Source: VXMO01 sp034422835 (GTDB lineage Bacteria > Chloroflexota > Dehalococcoidia > UBA6926). From it: a DNA stretch of 64,000 nucleotides. Position numbers and translations under genes: made by a program. The first letter of the stretch is position 1; each line of letters begins with the position of its first letter. The DNA lies in assembly GCA_034422835.1 (NCBI GenBank), contig DAOUJJ010000005.1, forward strand, positions 93,595 through 157,594, written 5' to 3'. Of the stretch, positions 7,704-16,627 are shown piece by piece. Under the pieces are notes generated by a model. That model was not told where the DNA came from, made no database searches, and saw only the letters and a list, made by a program, of their open reading frames with translations.

Positions 7704-9230
7704 TCATTGCATTGTCTCCCCGCGCTCACCTGCCGGGGCGCCGAATCGTGCCTCCCATTCCCTGCGGGCAAACCCAAGCGCCTCCTCGGGGGTCGACACC
7801 TCGTCCGCGGCCAACGCCTCCCTGACAGCCTCAAGTATCTGCCCCAACTGCGGGCCGGGGCCAACGCCAAGAGCTTTCATGAGCATGTGGCCATTCACCA
7901 CCATTGGCGCGGCCATGTCATCAGCGGGCTCGGCGAGAATCGACTCCATCACTAGGCTACAGTGGCTGACCCGCCTTCGCCACTCATTGGGGTCGAGCAT
8001 GGGGCCCTTTGCGGCCAGAAAGTCGGCCATGCTCAGCCACACTGCTCCGATTGCCGCATCGCCGAGATCACGCTTGAAACGATAGAGAGCGCGGCGCGTT
8101 GGCGTCTGAAGATTGTTGCTGAGCTGCATGGGGCGCAGGTGCTGCCGCACAAGCAGGGTGACGTAGGCGTTGGCGCGGCGGCTGAAATGCAGCCGTTCCA
8201 TCACGACCTCCGTCACATCGGCTCCCTGCTCCGGGTGGCCGAGAAAGCGCGTCCTGCCGGATTCTTCAACGGTCTTTGTCTCCGGCTTGGCGATGTCATG
8301 CAGCAGACATGCAAGCCTGGTCAGAACGGCCCGGTCTACTCCGCCGGACACCTCTTCCGCGAAATAGCCGGCAACGTGCTCGCTCCACGGCATCTGGGAC
8401 AGGCTGGGATCGGCGATCCGTCTGTCACCGTCAAGCAGGCCGTCCATGAATCCGACGGTCTCCACAAGATGGTCGAACACGTCCCAGTAGTGCTCAATCG
8501 GCTGCGTCACACCGCGCGCGGCATCAAGTTCCGGCAGAATCCGGCTGAGTACGCCGATGTCATCAAGAAGGCGCAGGGCGGATTTTGTATCGCTCAGCCC
8601 CAACAGCTTGCAGAACTCGTCACGTAGCCGATCCGGTGAAACATCCGCGATGTGGGCGGCGTCGCGCTTGGCCAGCTCCGTCGTCCCCTCATCGACAGCG
8701 AAACCCAACTGCCCTGCCAGTCTCGCAAGGCGCATGAGTCGAATCCCATCATCGGCATAGATGGTGGGTTTGACGGCACGGAGAACACGTTCCTTGAGAT
8801 CAGCGCAGCCGTCGAGCGGATCGATGAGATCATCCGGTGTCTGCCAGCTATCCAGCGGCAGCGCCATTGCGTTGACGGTGAAATCACGCCGCCCAAGTTC
8901 CGAGGCAATGTCCCGATTCCCAAGCGGCGTGATATCCAGAGTGGCGCGCTCCCCTGCTTCATCCACCGCGGAAAGCACACGGACATAGTTCCGGTCCTGG
9001 TCAAGGTGATAGAACGCGCCGCCGATCTCGTCCGCGAACTGTCTGCCCAGCTGCGGAACGTTCGCCGCATCCACCACCAGATCGGCGTCCGCGGTTGGAA
9101 CGCCAAGGAGCATATCGCGAACGGAGCCGCCAACTACCCACGCTGCGGCCTGCCGCCCGGCAAGAAAGACGCGGGCGCGTTCGAGCATCTCGCCGATAGC
9201 TGTCCCGCGAACGTCGGCGGGAGACACCAT
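7704..9230 (-). CDS. cca: CCA tRNA nucleotidyltransferase / poly(A) polymerase family with HD domain
   Basis: 508 residues from the ATG at 9230, 5 nt after the def stop. The N-terminal nucleotidyltransferase domain has WVVGGSVRDMLLG and TADADLVV (metal-binding DxD), then RRDFTVNAMALPLD and the DDGIRLMRLARLAGQLGF neck motif. A C-terminal HD domain follows with CLLHDIAKPET and FLGHPEQGA. Enzymes of this class add or repair the 3' CCA of tRNA; the same fold includes poly(A) polymerase, so the symbol is the likely rather than certain choice. The tRNA genes in this window encode their own CCA, which would make this a repair enzyme. Sits between def and secD in the operon. Confidence 0.88.
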   Translation of the reverse strand: MVSPADVRGTAIGEMLERARVFLAGRQAAAWVVGGSVRDMLLGVPTADADLVVDAANVPQLGRQFADEIGGAFYHLDQDRNYVRVLSAVDEAGERATLDITPLGNRDIASELGRRDFTVNAMALPLDSWQTPDDLIDPLDGCADLKERVLRAVKPTIYADDGIRLMRLARLAGQLGFAVDEGTTELAKRDAAHIADVSPDRLRDEFCKLLGLSDTKSALRLLDDIGVLSRILPELDAARGVTQPIEHYWDVFDHLVETVGFMDGLLDGDRRIADPSLSQMPWSEHVAGYFAEEVSGGVDRAVLTRLACLLHDIAKPETKTVEESGRTRFLGHPEQGADVTEVVMERLHFSRRANAYVTLLVRQHLRPMQLSNNLQTPTRRALYRFKRDLGDAAIGAVWLSMADFLAAKGPMLDPNEWRRRVSHCSLVMESILAEPADDMAAPMVVNGHMLMKALGVGPGPQLGQILEAVREALAADEVSTPEEALGFARREWEARFGAPAGERGETMQ

Positions 9231-9235
9231 CACGC

Positions 9236-9856
9236 TCACCGTCGACGCACGACCGGCGCAACGGGCCGGCGCAGTCGCCAAATAAGGTTTGGGTCGGGCG
9301 GCGGCTTTGGCTCCCCATCTTCAGACGCCTGCCTCTCAACGTCTACATCTGCCCGCAAATCGAGAGGGTACAAGTCCTCGATACGTTCCATGCGATCGAT
9401 GTACAGAATGCCGTTGAGGTGGTCGGTCTCATGCTCCAGCGCCTGCGCCAGCAGTCCGTCCGCCTTTATCCTTACCTCTTGTCCATCCAGGTCAAGGGCC
9501 TTGACGGTCACACGCTCTGAGCGAATCAGCTTGCCGCGCCAGCCCGGGATGCTAAGGCAGCCCTCCTCAACCTCCCGCTCGCCCACACGCCGTATGATCT
9601 CCGGATTGATTAAGATGTGCGACACGTGCTCCTGCACAACGTTGCCGTCCTCATCGCGTTCCTCAGGAACCTCGATGTACGTCATACGCAGGCTGCGCCC
9701 CACCTGGTTGGCGGCGATTCCGACGCCGTGTTCCTTGTACATGGTCTCGATCATGTCATCGACAAGCGCACGCAGTGCGGGTGTAACGTTTGGCACGCGC
9801 TTCGTCTTTTCGCGCAGGACGGGGTCAGGTATGTGACGAACGGGAATGACACTCAT
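9236..9856 (-). CDS. def: Peptide deformylase
   Basis: 206 residues from ATG 9856 (a TTG three codons upstream is possible). All three deformylase motifs are intact: GVGIAANQVG near residue 45, EGCLSIPG with the metal-binding Cys, and LEHETDHLNG, the HExxH with two metal-binding His and the catalytic Glu. It removes the formyl group from nascent N-termini. The C-terminal ~45 residues after the helix are polar, charged and proline-rich and probably disordered. Located between ruvB and cca; the cca ATG comes 5 nt after its stop. Confidence 0.95.
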   Translation of the reverse strand: MSVIPVRHIPDPVLREKTKRVPNVTPALRALVDDMIETMYKEHGVGIAANQVGRSLRMTYIEVPEERDEDGNVVQEHVSHILINPEIIRRVGEREVEEGCLSIPGWRGKLIRSERVTVKALDLDGQEVRIKADGLLAQALEHETDHLNGILYIDRMERIEDLYPLDLRADVDVERQASEDGEPKPPPDPNLIWRLRRPVAPVVRRR

Positions 9857-9889
9857 AAGCGGCAACTTAGATTATAGCTGAGCCGCCAA

Positions 9890-10939
9890 CTACAACAATT
9901 GAGGGCGGTTCGGGTCCGGGCCACTGTCCTGTGCGGGGGGCTCGACGCCGAGATGTTCATAGGCGCGGCGAGTGGCGCGACGGCCTCGCGGCGTCCTGTC
10001 CAGGAAGCCCAGCTGCAGCAGGTACGGCTCATAGACATCCATCACGGTGTCCGGCTCCTCAGCAATGGATGACGCCAATGTTTCCAGCCCCACCGGTCCC
10101 CCGCTAAACGTATTGATGAGGCTGTCCAGAACGCGGTGATCCGTGTCATCGAGCCCGAGCGAGTCGATGCCGAGACTGTTCAGTGCCTCACGCGCGGCCT
10201 CGCCTGTCACCGTGCCATCGCCCTTGACCTGAGCATAATCACGGACGCGGCGGAGCAGCCTGTTGGCAACACGCGGCGTTCCCCGGGACCGCCCCGCAAT
10301 CTCCACAAGGCCGTCACTTCTCGCATCAACGTTCAGCACAGTGGCGGAGCGAACGAGAATCCTCTCGATCTCCTCCGGTGAGTAGAAGTCCAGCCGATAC
10401 GTCGCGCCGAAACGGTCGCGAAGGGGGTTGCTGAGGAGAGCATAGCGCGTCGTGGCGCCGACGAGCGTGAACGGCGGCAGGCTCACGCGCACGGAATGCG
10501 CGCCCGGCCCCTTGCCGATCATGATGTCCAGCACGTGATCCTCCATGACGGGATAGAGCACCTCCTCAACGGAGCGCGGTAGACGGTGGAACTCATCCAC
10601 AAACAGCACATCGTGCGGACGGAGTTGGGTGAGCATCTGCGCGAGATCGCCCGCGCGAGTGAATGACGGCCCGGCGGTGACGCGGACGCTGACGCCCATC
10701 TCTGCCGCGATGATAAACGCGAGCGTCGTCTTGCCGAGGCCGGGAGGTCCGTGCATGAGAACGTGATCCAGCGGCTCATTCCGCTGCAGGGCGGCCTGGA
10801 TGGAGACCTTGAGATTGTCGATGACGCGGCTTTGGCCGACGTAGTCCGGCAGGCGGCGAGGGCGCAGACCGCTCTCAAGCGCGGTGTCCTCGTTCTGCGT
10901 TTCCGGCGCGACTAGCCGATCCTCTGTAGGCTCCGTCAT
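9890..10939 (-). CDS. ruvB: Holliday junction branch-migration helicase RuvB
   Basis: 349 residues from ATG 10939. Begins with an acidic tail, then RPRRLPDYVGQSRVIDNL, Walker A HGPPGLGKTTLA, Walker B VLFVDEFHRL (Phe where most RuvB have Ile), sensor GATTRYALLSNPLRDRFGA with the Arg finger, and the winged-helix C-terminus ending PYLLQLGFLDRTPRGRRAT. RuvB is the hexameric motor that drives branch migration with RuvA and RuvC, neither of which is in this window. Second gene in the minus-strand run, 12 nt after the alkD-like gene. Confidence 0.97.
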   Translation of the reverse strand: MTEPTEDRLVAPETQNEDTALESGLRPRRLPDYVGQSRVIDNLKVSIQAALQRNEPLDHVLMHGPPGLGKTTLAFIIAAEMGVSVRVTAGPSFTRAGDLAQMLTQLRPHDVLFVDEFHRLPRSVEEVLYPVMEDHVLDIMIGKGPGAHSVRVSLPPFTLVGATTRYALLSNPLRDRFGATYRLDFYSPEEIERILVRSATVLNVDARSDGLVEIAGRSRGTPRVANRLLRRVRDYAQVKGDGTVTGEAAREALNSLGIDSLGLDDTDHRVLDSLINTFSGGPVGLETLASSIAEEPDTVMDVYEPYLLQLGFLDRTPRGRRATRRAYEHLGVEPPAQDSGPDPNRPQLL

Positions 10940-10951
10940 GCCGGTATTGTG

Positions 10952-11659
10952 TCACGTACGGGCGCGAGACTGCATCCGCCGTTGCATGGCCTCGGATGGC
11001 TTGGCCATCTTGTGGCCGGTGGTGAGTTTGTTCTGCACTTCCCGGATGATGCGGGGCGCGAGCCTGCCCTTATGCCGCTCGATGAACGCCAGGACGGGCG
11101 CGGGATCGCGTTGGCCGAGTTCACGCAATGCCCAGCTCAGCGCCTTTATGTGCAGGTCCGCCCGTTCATCGATGAACAACTCGCAGATCGCCAACGTTCG
11201 CGCGGCATCGCCCTTGCCAAGATGCCGTTCGTTCAGAGCGATGGTCGAGACCAGCCCTACCCTCTGCCACCAGAAGTTTTTTGACCGTGCCCACGCCAGC
11301 ACATCGGAATCAGCGATCTGGCCACGCTGCCAAGCGGGGCCGCTCAGCTTGCGGGCAAAGTGATCGACCGATGCCCACCCGTCCAGCGTTCGGCCAAGTC
11401 GTTCCAGCATCCGCCCATCCAGGGAGTCCCGCAGTCCGCGATGACGATATGCAATCTCAAACGCAACCGTTCGCGCAGCATCATGGAGTTCGTCAGTTTC
11501 AATCAGCGCGTCACACAGAGCAAATACCGACTCGGCATCCACGCCGTCGGCCTTGAGTTGCTTAGTAGCGGCAGTTGCTACCGCACGCATGACAGGCCTG
11601 CGGAGAGGCTGTTCGCTCTCTACAAGCGAACGCAGGATGGATTCAACCGTGACCGGCAT
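10952..11659 (-). CDS. DNA alkylation repair (AlkD-like) HEAT-repeat protein
   Basis: 235 residues from ATG 11659. All-helical sequence with features of the AlkD/DNA alkylation repair family: WASVDHFARKL, SKNFWWQRVGLVSTIALN and WALRELGQRDPAPVLAFIERHKGRLAPRIIREVQNKL. AlkD-type glycosylases wrap damaged DNA with HEAT-like repeats and release bulky or cationic alkyl-purines. Family membership rests on these motifs; activity is not proven by sequence. The C-terminus is basic, in keeping with DNA binding. It heads the operon that continues with ruvB, so two repair/recombination genes are paired. Confidence 0.8.
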   Translation of the reverse strand: MPVTVESILRSLVESEQPLRRPVMRAVATAATKQLKADGVDAESVFALCDALIETDELHDAARTVAFEIAYRHRGLRDSLDGRMLERLGRTLDGWASVDHFARKLSGPAWQRGQIADSDVLAWARSKNFWWQRVGLVSTIALNERHLGKGDAARTLAICELFIDERADLHIKALSWALRELGQRDPAPVLAFIERHKGRLAPRIIREVQNKLTTGHKMAKPSEAMQRRMQSRART

Positions 11660-11690
11660 GTGCCCGCTCCGGCAGAGCAGTCCTGCCTGT

Positions 11691-13922
11691 CTATTGATTC
11701 AATGCGCGGTGGAGTTTCTCCGCGGTGAACGGCGCGCTCTTGAGCCTTATGCCGACGGCGTCATCGATGGCGTTGGCGATAGCCGGGAGAGTGGTCAGGT
11801 TGGAATGCTCGCCGACGGCCTTGACGCGGTACGCACCCCTGCCCTCGCTCGTCTCAACGATACCCACGCGGAGTTCGGGAATGTCCGGCTCGGTGGGCAT
11901 CTTGAAATCGGCGAACGACGGATTCGTCACACGGCCGCCCTCATCCACCGTCAACTCCTCCATCATTGCAAAGCCGTAGGCGTTGATCATGCCGCCCTCG
12001 ATCTGTCCATAGAATCCGACGGGATTGATGATGCGGGACGTGTCATGGACTGCCGTGATGACCTTGACCTGGGGCTCGCCCGTCTCCCGATCGACCTCAA
12101 CCTCTGCAACCTGCGCCACGAAGGACGTATAGGGGCTTTGGTCGGCCTCTTCCAGCCTACCCAGACCCGACACCGGCTCGCCCGATCTTTCGGCAATTCG
12201 CTCCATCGGCACCGACTCGCCGGTTCGCGTGTTGGTGAGAGCGCCCGCCCCAAACTCGACGATCTCCTCGTCCCAGCCATTGAACTCCGCCGCCAGCCGC
12301 TTGAGCTTGCCACGGACATCATCTGCGGCCATGAAAGCCGACTCCGTGATGATGAAGCTGCCGCGGCTGCCGCCAACGCCGGTGTCAAAATCCGCCTGGT
12401 CCGTGTTGAGCGGAACAACAGACACGCGTGAGATGTCAATGCCCAACTCATCCGCCGTGACCTGCTGCATCATCGTGTGGTTGCCCATGCCGGGATCGTA
12501 GATGGAGCTTGCGGCGAGGACGCTGCCGTCCGCGTTGACAGTGATGTTGATGGTGGTCTGACCGCCGCCCTGCGTGCGATGCCCAAAGGCGATGCCCCGC
12601 CCAACGTTCTCAGCCTTGGGCGTGTCCCAGCCGGATAGCCGCCCGGCCTCACGCAGAACTTCTTCGGCCTTGACGTCGAGGAAAACGCGGCCAACCGGCG
12701 TCTCGTCGCCGTCATGAAGGACGTTCCTGATTCGCAGCTCCAGCGGGTCCATGCCGAGTTCCTGCGCGATGAGGTCCATGTGGGACTCGCCGGCGAAGAT
12801 GCCCTGCACCTCGCCGGGCGAACGATGGAATCCGCACGGAACCGTGTTGGTGTAGACCTGGTAGGCGTCAATCTGGACGTGAGGTATCACGTACGGGCCC
12901 GCAATCTCGGCGATGCCGGGGAGGTTGGAGCCGGGCACGGGTTTGTAGCTGCCATAGGCGCCGGAGTTGAAATAGACCTCTGCCTCCCATGCCGTGAGAG
13001 TGCCGTCACGCTTGACGCCTGCCTTGACGCGCATCGTGCTCTCATGACGGGGATTCATGGCGTAGAACTCTTCCGAGTAATCGAACGCCAGCTTGACGGG
13101 CCTGCCCGTCTTCTTTGCAAGGAAATAGCAGATGGGCGCGCCGTTGATGTCGCCCTTGCCGCCGAAATCCCCACCCACGTACGCGTAATTCACAGTGATG
13201 TTGTCCGGCTCCTCGCCGATAACAAGTGCAATTGCGCGGCGGTTGGCGAATGGCGACTTTGATCCCAGCCAGACCTGAACGTGGCCGGTCTCATCGATCC
13301 AGACAATAGTGTTGTGGACCTCAAGGTAGCCCTGGTGCGTGCGGGGAGTTGTGTACTCGTGCTCGACAATGAGATCAGCCTCCGCGAACCCTTCAGAAAC
13401 GTCTCCCTTGCCCCAGGTTCCCTTCGCGAAGATATTGGACGGCGTTTCCTGTTCACCGGGGATGCCAAAGTACGTATTGAATTCCGGGTGCAGAATCGGC
13501 GCGCCGTCGGCCAGCGCCTCGTCCATCGTGACCACGCCGGGAAGTTCCTCGTATTCAACGTCGAGGAGTTCGAGCGCTCGCTCGGCGATGTCCTCATCCT
13601 CAGCGGCGACGGCTGCGATTGCGTCCCCGATATAGCGCGCCGCATCATACGCCAAAACGTGCTCATCCATGATCCGCTTGCCGAAACGCAGTCCCTGCAC
13701 GTCCTCCGGCGTCAGAACCGCATGTACTCCCGGCAGCGCGAGCGCGGCGGAGGTGTCTATGGACTTAACGCGGGCGTGCGGGTACGGGGATCGGAGGACT
13801 TTGCACCACAACATCCCGGGCAGCGTCACGTCAAGCGCGTATTGACCGATTCCCGTCACCTTGTCCGGGCCGTCCGAGCGACCTATCGGCGCTCCGACGG
13901 CAGGCTGCTGCGCTGTTGCCAT
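11691..13922 (-). CDS. Xanthine dehydrogenase-family molybdopterin-binding (large) subunit, stand-alone
   Basis: 743 residues from ATG 13922 (GGGGAGA upstream). It opens VGAPIGRSDGPDKVTGIGQYALD, the usual start of the aldehyde oxidase/xanthine dehydrogenase large subunit, contains GGDFGGKGD in the molybdopterin region, and near the C-terminus VKAVGEHSN, where the Glu corresponds to the catalytic residue of the family. The position of the CODH active-site loop reads CGFHRSPGE, unlike AYxCSFR of form I CO dehydrogenase, so CO is unlikely to be the substrate. No FAD or [2Fe-2S] subunit gene is adjacent; partners must be elsewhere or shared. Substrate unknown; probably a hydroxylation of a heterocycle or aldehyde. 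Confidence 0.88.
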   Translation of the reverse strand: MATAQQPAVGAPIGRSDGPDKVTGIGQYALDVTLPGMLWCKVLRSPYPHARVKSIDTSAALALPGVHAVLTPEDVQGLRFGKRIMDEHVLAYDAARYIGDAIAAVAAEDEDIAERALELLDVEYEELPGVVTMDEALADGAPILHPEFNTYFGIPGEQETPSNIFAKGTWGKGDVSEGFAEADLIVEHEYTTPRTHQGYLEVHNTIVWIDETGHVQVWLGSKSPFANRRAIALVIGEEPDNITVNYAYVGGDFGGKGDINGAPICYFLAKKTGRPVKLAFDYSEEFYAMNPRHESTMRVKAGVKRDGTLTAWEAEVYFNSGAYGSYKPVPGSNLPGIAEIAGPYVIPHVQIDAYQVYTNTVPCGFHRSPGEVQGIFAGESHMDLIAQELGMDPLELRIRNVLHDGDETPVGRVFLDVKAEEVLREAGRLSGWDTPKAENVGRGIAFGHRTQGGGQTTINITVNADGSVLAASSIYDPGMGNHTMMQQVTADELGIDISRVSVVPLNTDQADFDTGVGGSRGSFIITESAFMAADDVRGKLKRLAAEFNGWDEEIVEFGAGALTNTRTGESVPMERIAERSGEPVSGLGRLEEADQSPYTSFVAQVAEVEVDRETGEPQVKVITAVHDTSRIINPVGFYGQIEGGMINAYGFAMMEELTVDEGGRVTNPSFADFKMPTEPDIPELRVGIVETSEGRGAYRVKAVGEHSNLTTLPAIANAIDDAVGIRLKSAPFTAEKLHRALNQ

Positions 13923-13954
13923 TGTGTGTTTCTCCCCTACCCGTTTACCTCGTC

Positions 13955-13977
13955 AAAAAGGAGGCCGGACGGCCTCC
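13955..13977 (-). terminator. Rho-independent terminator after the GYD gene
   Basis: On the minus strand GGAGGCC pairs with GGCCTCC around a 4-nt loop (13960-13977) and is followed by five Ts (13959-13955). It lies downstream of the GYD gene and 33 nt before the molybdo-hydroxylase start, so that gene probably has its own promoter or depends on read-through. Confidence 0.75.
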
Positions 13978-14050
13978 GCCGACTGTGTGATTCCTGTAAC
14001 AAAGTATAGGGAAACGGATTATCCGCCGCTAGGGAGGGGCGCAGGTCTCC

Positions 14051-14425
14051 CTAGGTGGACACCGGCCCCGCAAAGTCTGGCGAATCATCGCCGTCATCAG
14101 TTGCAAGAACCGGCCGTTGCACGGAAGTCAGCGTCTCAAGCGTCTCATCGGACCCGTCGGCCAGTTGGCGGACGGCAATGGTGACGAGCGTCTCTATGTG
14201 GACGTGGGCGCGGGCGCCGAGTTCGAGTGACAGGCGGGCGGCATCCTCATGGGTGCGGGCCTCGACCATGGCAACGTAATCGTATTGTCCGAGGACGGCG
14301 TAGCGCGCCAGCAACTGTGTGCCATCCACGTTAACCTCGTCGGCGACGTGAGAAAACATCTCCGGGTCGCGCAGCATCGCCTGCTGGCCCTCTTCAGTGA
14401 CGGTACACAGGAATATGTAGAGCAT
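14051..14425 (-). CDS. GYD domain protein
   Basis: 124 residues from ATG 14425 with GGAGG upstream. Residues 1-100 match the GYD domain: an N-terminal strand MLYIFLCTVTEEG, then LLARYAVLGQYDYVAMVEARTHEDAARLSLELGARAHVHIETL, containing the G-x-Y-D signature. It is a small ferredoxin-like (dimeric alpha-beta barrel) fold of unknown biochemical role, common in soil and marine bacteria. The last 25 residues are acidic and probably disordered. It lies between a Nudix gene and a molybdo-hydroxylase large subunit, with a clear terminator after it. Confidence 0.75.
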   Translation of the reverse strand: MLYIFLCTVTEEGQQAMLRDPEMFSHVADEVNVDGTQLLARYAVLGQYDYVAMVEARTHEDAARLSLELGARAHVHIETLVTIAVRQLADGSDETLETLTSVQRPVLATDDGDDSPDFAGPVST

Positions 14426-14478
14426 CCCGCCCTCCGATGATAATCATTGACATAGTAACGCAACGGGGACGGTTGCTG

Positions 14479-14499
14479 GGAGAAGGTGACGCCTTCTCC
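14479..14499. terminator. Hairpin between Nudix and GYD genes
   Basis: GGAGAAGG (14479-14486) and CCTTCTCC (14492-14499) form an 8-bp stem with a 5-nt loop just after the Nudix stop on the minus strand. There is no clear T-run on the minus strand, so termination there would be weak. Confidence 0.4.
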
Positions 14500-14509
14500 A
14501 ATCAAACCT

Positions 14510-15043
14510 TTAGGTCAGTCCCCCCTCCATGTAGAGATAGCGGAGGAGGCCGGCGATTGATTTGGCGTCACGGATCTCGCCGCTGCGGATGAGGTCCGGG
14601 ATATCGGCGGGAGGCGTCGGCACGACGGTGATTTCCTCGTCTGCGTCCGGCTCCACACCCTCAATGGGTGTCAGACCTGTAGCAAGAAAGAGATGCAGGA
14701 ATTCGTCGCAGAAGCCGGGGGCGCTGTAGAAACCGCCCAGCGGCGCCATCGCCCCCGGATCGTGGGCAATCTCTTCCTGCAGCTCGCGCCGCGCCGTTAT
14801 CTCGGGCTCTTCGCCTTCTTCACGTGTTCCGGCGGGGAGTTCAAGCAAGACATCACGGGCTGATGGACGGGGCTGGCGCACAAGCAGAATGTTGCCATCA
14901 GAATCGACGGGCACCATGACAGCTGCGCCCGGATGCTGAATGGTCGTCCACATCTGCTCCCGTCCGCCGTCCAATCGCATATGGTCCTCATAGACGGTGA
15001 CAATGCGGCCCTCATGGACGGCGCGGCGTGAAAGGCGTTCCAT
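14510..15043 (-). CDS. Nudix hydrolase (ADP-ribose pyrophosphatase-like)
   Basis: 177 residues from ATG 15043 with GGAGG upstream. The Nudix box is present near residue 75-98: ELPAGTREEGEEPE then ARRELQEEIA, with the REx-x-EE core intact and Ala at the usual last Gly. The N-terminal part (VYEDHMRLDGGREQMWTTIQHPGAAVMVPVD) matches ADP-ribose/NDP-sugar pyrophosphatases (NudF type). It would cleave an ADP-sugar or related nucleoside diphosphate to monophosphates, using Mg2+. Follows the GNAT gene by 23 nt. Close to NAD kinase, so ADP-ribose turnover in NAD metabolism is an attractive but unproven link. Confidence 0.87.
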   Translation of the reverse strand: MERLSRRAVHEGRIVTVYEDHMRLDGGREQMWTTIQHPGAAVMVPVDSDGNILLVRQPRPSARDVLLELPAGTREEGEEPEITARRELQEEIAHDPGAMAPLGGFYSAPGFCDEFLHLFLATGLTPIEGVEPDADEEITVVPTPPADIPDLIRSGEIRDAKSIAGLLRYLYMEGGLT

Positions 15044-15066
15044 AGCGTCCTCCGGTTGCCTAAGCG

Positions 15067-15645
15067 CTAAGCGCGGGTTGGAATGGGATCGAGAAGATCA
15101 TCGTCGTCCGGCAGGTCAGCCGTGAACTCCCGGGCCACCGGCCTGCTCATCGCGATCTCGTTGCAGTTGGAGAACTTGGGGCAGCGGATGCACTCCGACC
15201 ACACTTTGCGCGGAAATGCGAGTACATCGGCACGCTCGAATTGCAGCTTTTCATAGAAACCGGGCTTGTGCGTCAGGACGAAGACAGTCGGCAGCTCCAT
15301 CCGCGCCGCTTCCTCAACGCATTTCTCCACGAGGTACGCGCCAATGCCCTGCCCGTGCAGAGCCTCGCTGACGGCGACGGATTTTATCTCGGCCAGGTCG
15401 TCCCAGAGGATATGGAGCGCGGCGGTGGCAGCCACCTCGTCGTTCTCATCCGCAATGATGAGGAAATCGCGGATATTCTCATAGAGCTCGGACGCGCTGC
15501 GCGGCAGCATCTCACCCTGGCTGGCAAAGTTGTTGATCATCTCGGCCATCCGGGGAACATCAGCCAGGCGCGCCGACCTGACGCGGAAGCCGCGTTGCGC
15601 GAGGGCGGCTTCCCTGACGGCAAGCGCTTCAGAAAGGGTGGTCAT
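15067..15645 (-). CDS. GNAT N-acetyltransferase with C-terminal Cys motif (possible short N-acetylglutamate synthase)
   Basis: 192 residues from ATG 15645, whose ATGA overlaps the nadK stop by 4 nt. GNAT core: VRSARLADVPRMAEMI, IKSVAVSEALHGQGIGAYLVEKCVEEA (acetyl-CoA pyrophosphate loop Q-x-x-G-I-G) and LTHKPGFYEKLQFERAD. After it comes KVWSECIRCPKFSNCNEIAM, a CxxC-x5-C arrangement typical of the short argA-like acetyltransferases proposed to make N-acetylglutamate for arginine synthesis. No other arginine genes lie near. The Cys set might bind a metal. Substrate assignment is tentative. Confidence 0.72.
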   Translation of the reverse strand: MTTLSEALAVREAALAQRGFRVRSARLADVPRMAEMINNFASQGEMLPRSASELYENIRDFLIIADENDEVAATAALHILWDDLAEIKSVAVSEALHGQGIGAYLVEKCVEEAARMELPTVFVLTHKPGFYEKLQFERADVLAFPRKVWSECIRCPKFSNCNEIAMSRPVAREFTADLPDDDDLLDPIPTRA

Positions 15646-16526
15646 GGCGCCGTAACTCCCTGCGGCGCGGCAACGTCATCACCAGCGCCGTCCACATCCA
15701 GCAAGTCTGGGTGACGGCGGCGGCGGTTCAACAGATCACCGAGGCTGCGGTAGAAGTAACCGGAATCACGGAATCGCAGGAGGCGCGCCTGATGAGGGCT
15801 CCGGCGAACGGTGACAACAGTGTCGTCATGGACATCGAAATCATCCTGCCCGTCAAAGCTGAGAACCGCGCCGTGATCCGTTCTGATGCGAATCACAATC
15901 TCTGCGTCAGGCTCAACGAGGACGGGGGACTCAGACACGGGGTGCGCCGAAACGGGATTGATGATTAACTCTGCCGTCGTGGGCGGCAACACGGGCCCTC
16001 CGGCGGCGAGATTGTAAGCGGTGCTGCCGGTGGCGGTGGCGACAATAACGCCGTCGCCGCGAAAGGCAAGCAGTTCAACGCCGTTCACGGTGACGCCGAC
16101 CTGCACAGTGCGGGCGGGGCCACCACGGCTGATGATGGCGTCATTGAGGGCATAGGACGTTGCGTCGTCATGATCGACTGCCAGCATCGTCCTCTCCTCG
16201 ATTCGGCCTTCACCGTTCAGGGCCCGCGGCAACAGTTCAGACGAGGTGGATGCGTCAATCTCCGTAAGGAAACCGAGTCTACCGGCGTTGACGCCGAGGA
16301 TGGGGATGCCCGAAGGGGCGACGACACGGGCAACCCGCAGGAGGGTCCCGTCACCCCCCACACTGACGATCAGGTCCGTACCCCGGTTGATTTGATCGAT
16401 GCCGTCATCCCAGGACGATTGGAGCCACACATCACGGCCCAGCGCCCGCGCCTGGTCGGCCAGCATCGACGCAACCGTTTCCGGTTCCGCCGTTCGTGTC
16501 TGGTAGAGGATGCCGACTCGTTTCAT
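15642..16526 (-). CDS. nadK: NAD kinase
   Basis: 294 residues from ATG 16526. Contains the NAD kinase hallmarks VSVGGDGTLLRVAR (GGDGT), ILGVNAGRLGFLTEI and ATGSTAYNLAAGGPVL, followed by the C-terminal beta-sandwich with VSFDGQDDFDV-like sequence. It phosphorylates NAD to NADP. The gene overlaps the following acetyltransferase by 4 nt, so the two are translationally coupled. The C-terminal ~40 residues are polar and variable. About 100 nt separate it from the upstream VOC gene. Confidence 0.95.
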   Translation of the reverse strand: MKRVGILYQTRTAEPETVASMLADQARALGRDVWLQSSWDDGIDQINRGTDLIVSVGGDGTLLRVARVVAPSGIPILGVNAGRLGFLTEIDASTSSELLPRALNGEGRIEERTMLAVDHDDATSYALNDAIISRGGPARTVQVGVTVNGVELLAFRGDGVIVATATGSTAYNLAAGGPVLPPTTAELIINPVSAHPVSESPVLVEPDAEIVIRIRTDHGAVLSFDGQDDFDVHDDTVVTVRRSPHQARLLRFRDSGYFYRSLGDLLNRRRRHPDLLDVDGAGDDVAAPQGVTAP

Positions 16527-16627
16527 GGGAACGCCATTATGCCGGGATTGCGCGGCGGCGTCAGACGGTCGGCGCGGTCTCGTCTCTCTAGATCAGGCGA
16601 AAACCGTCTCGCGCCCCTGCCCCGCCG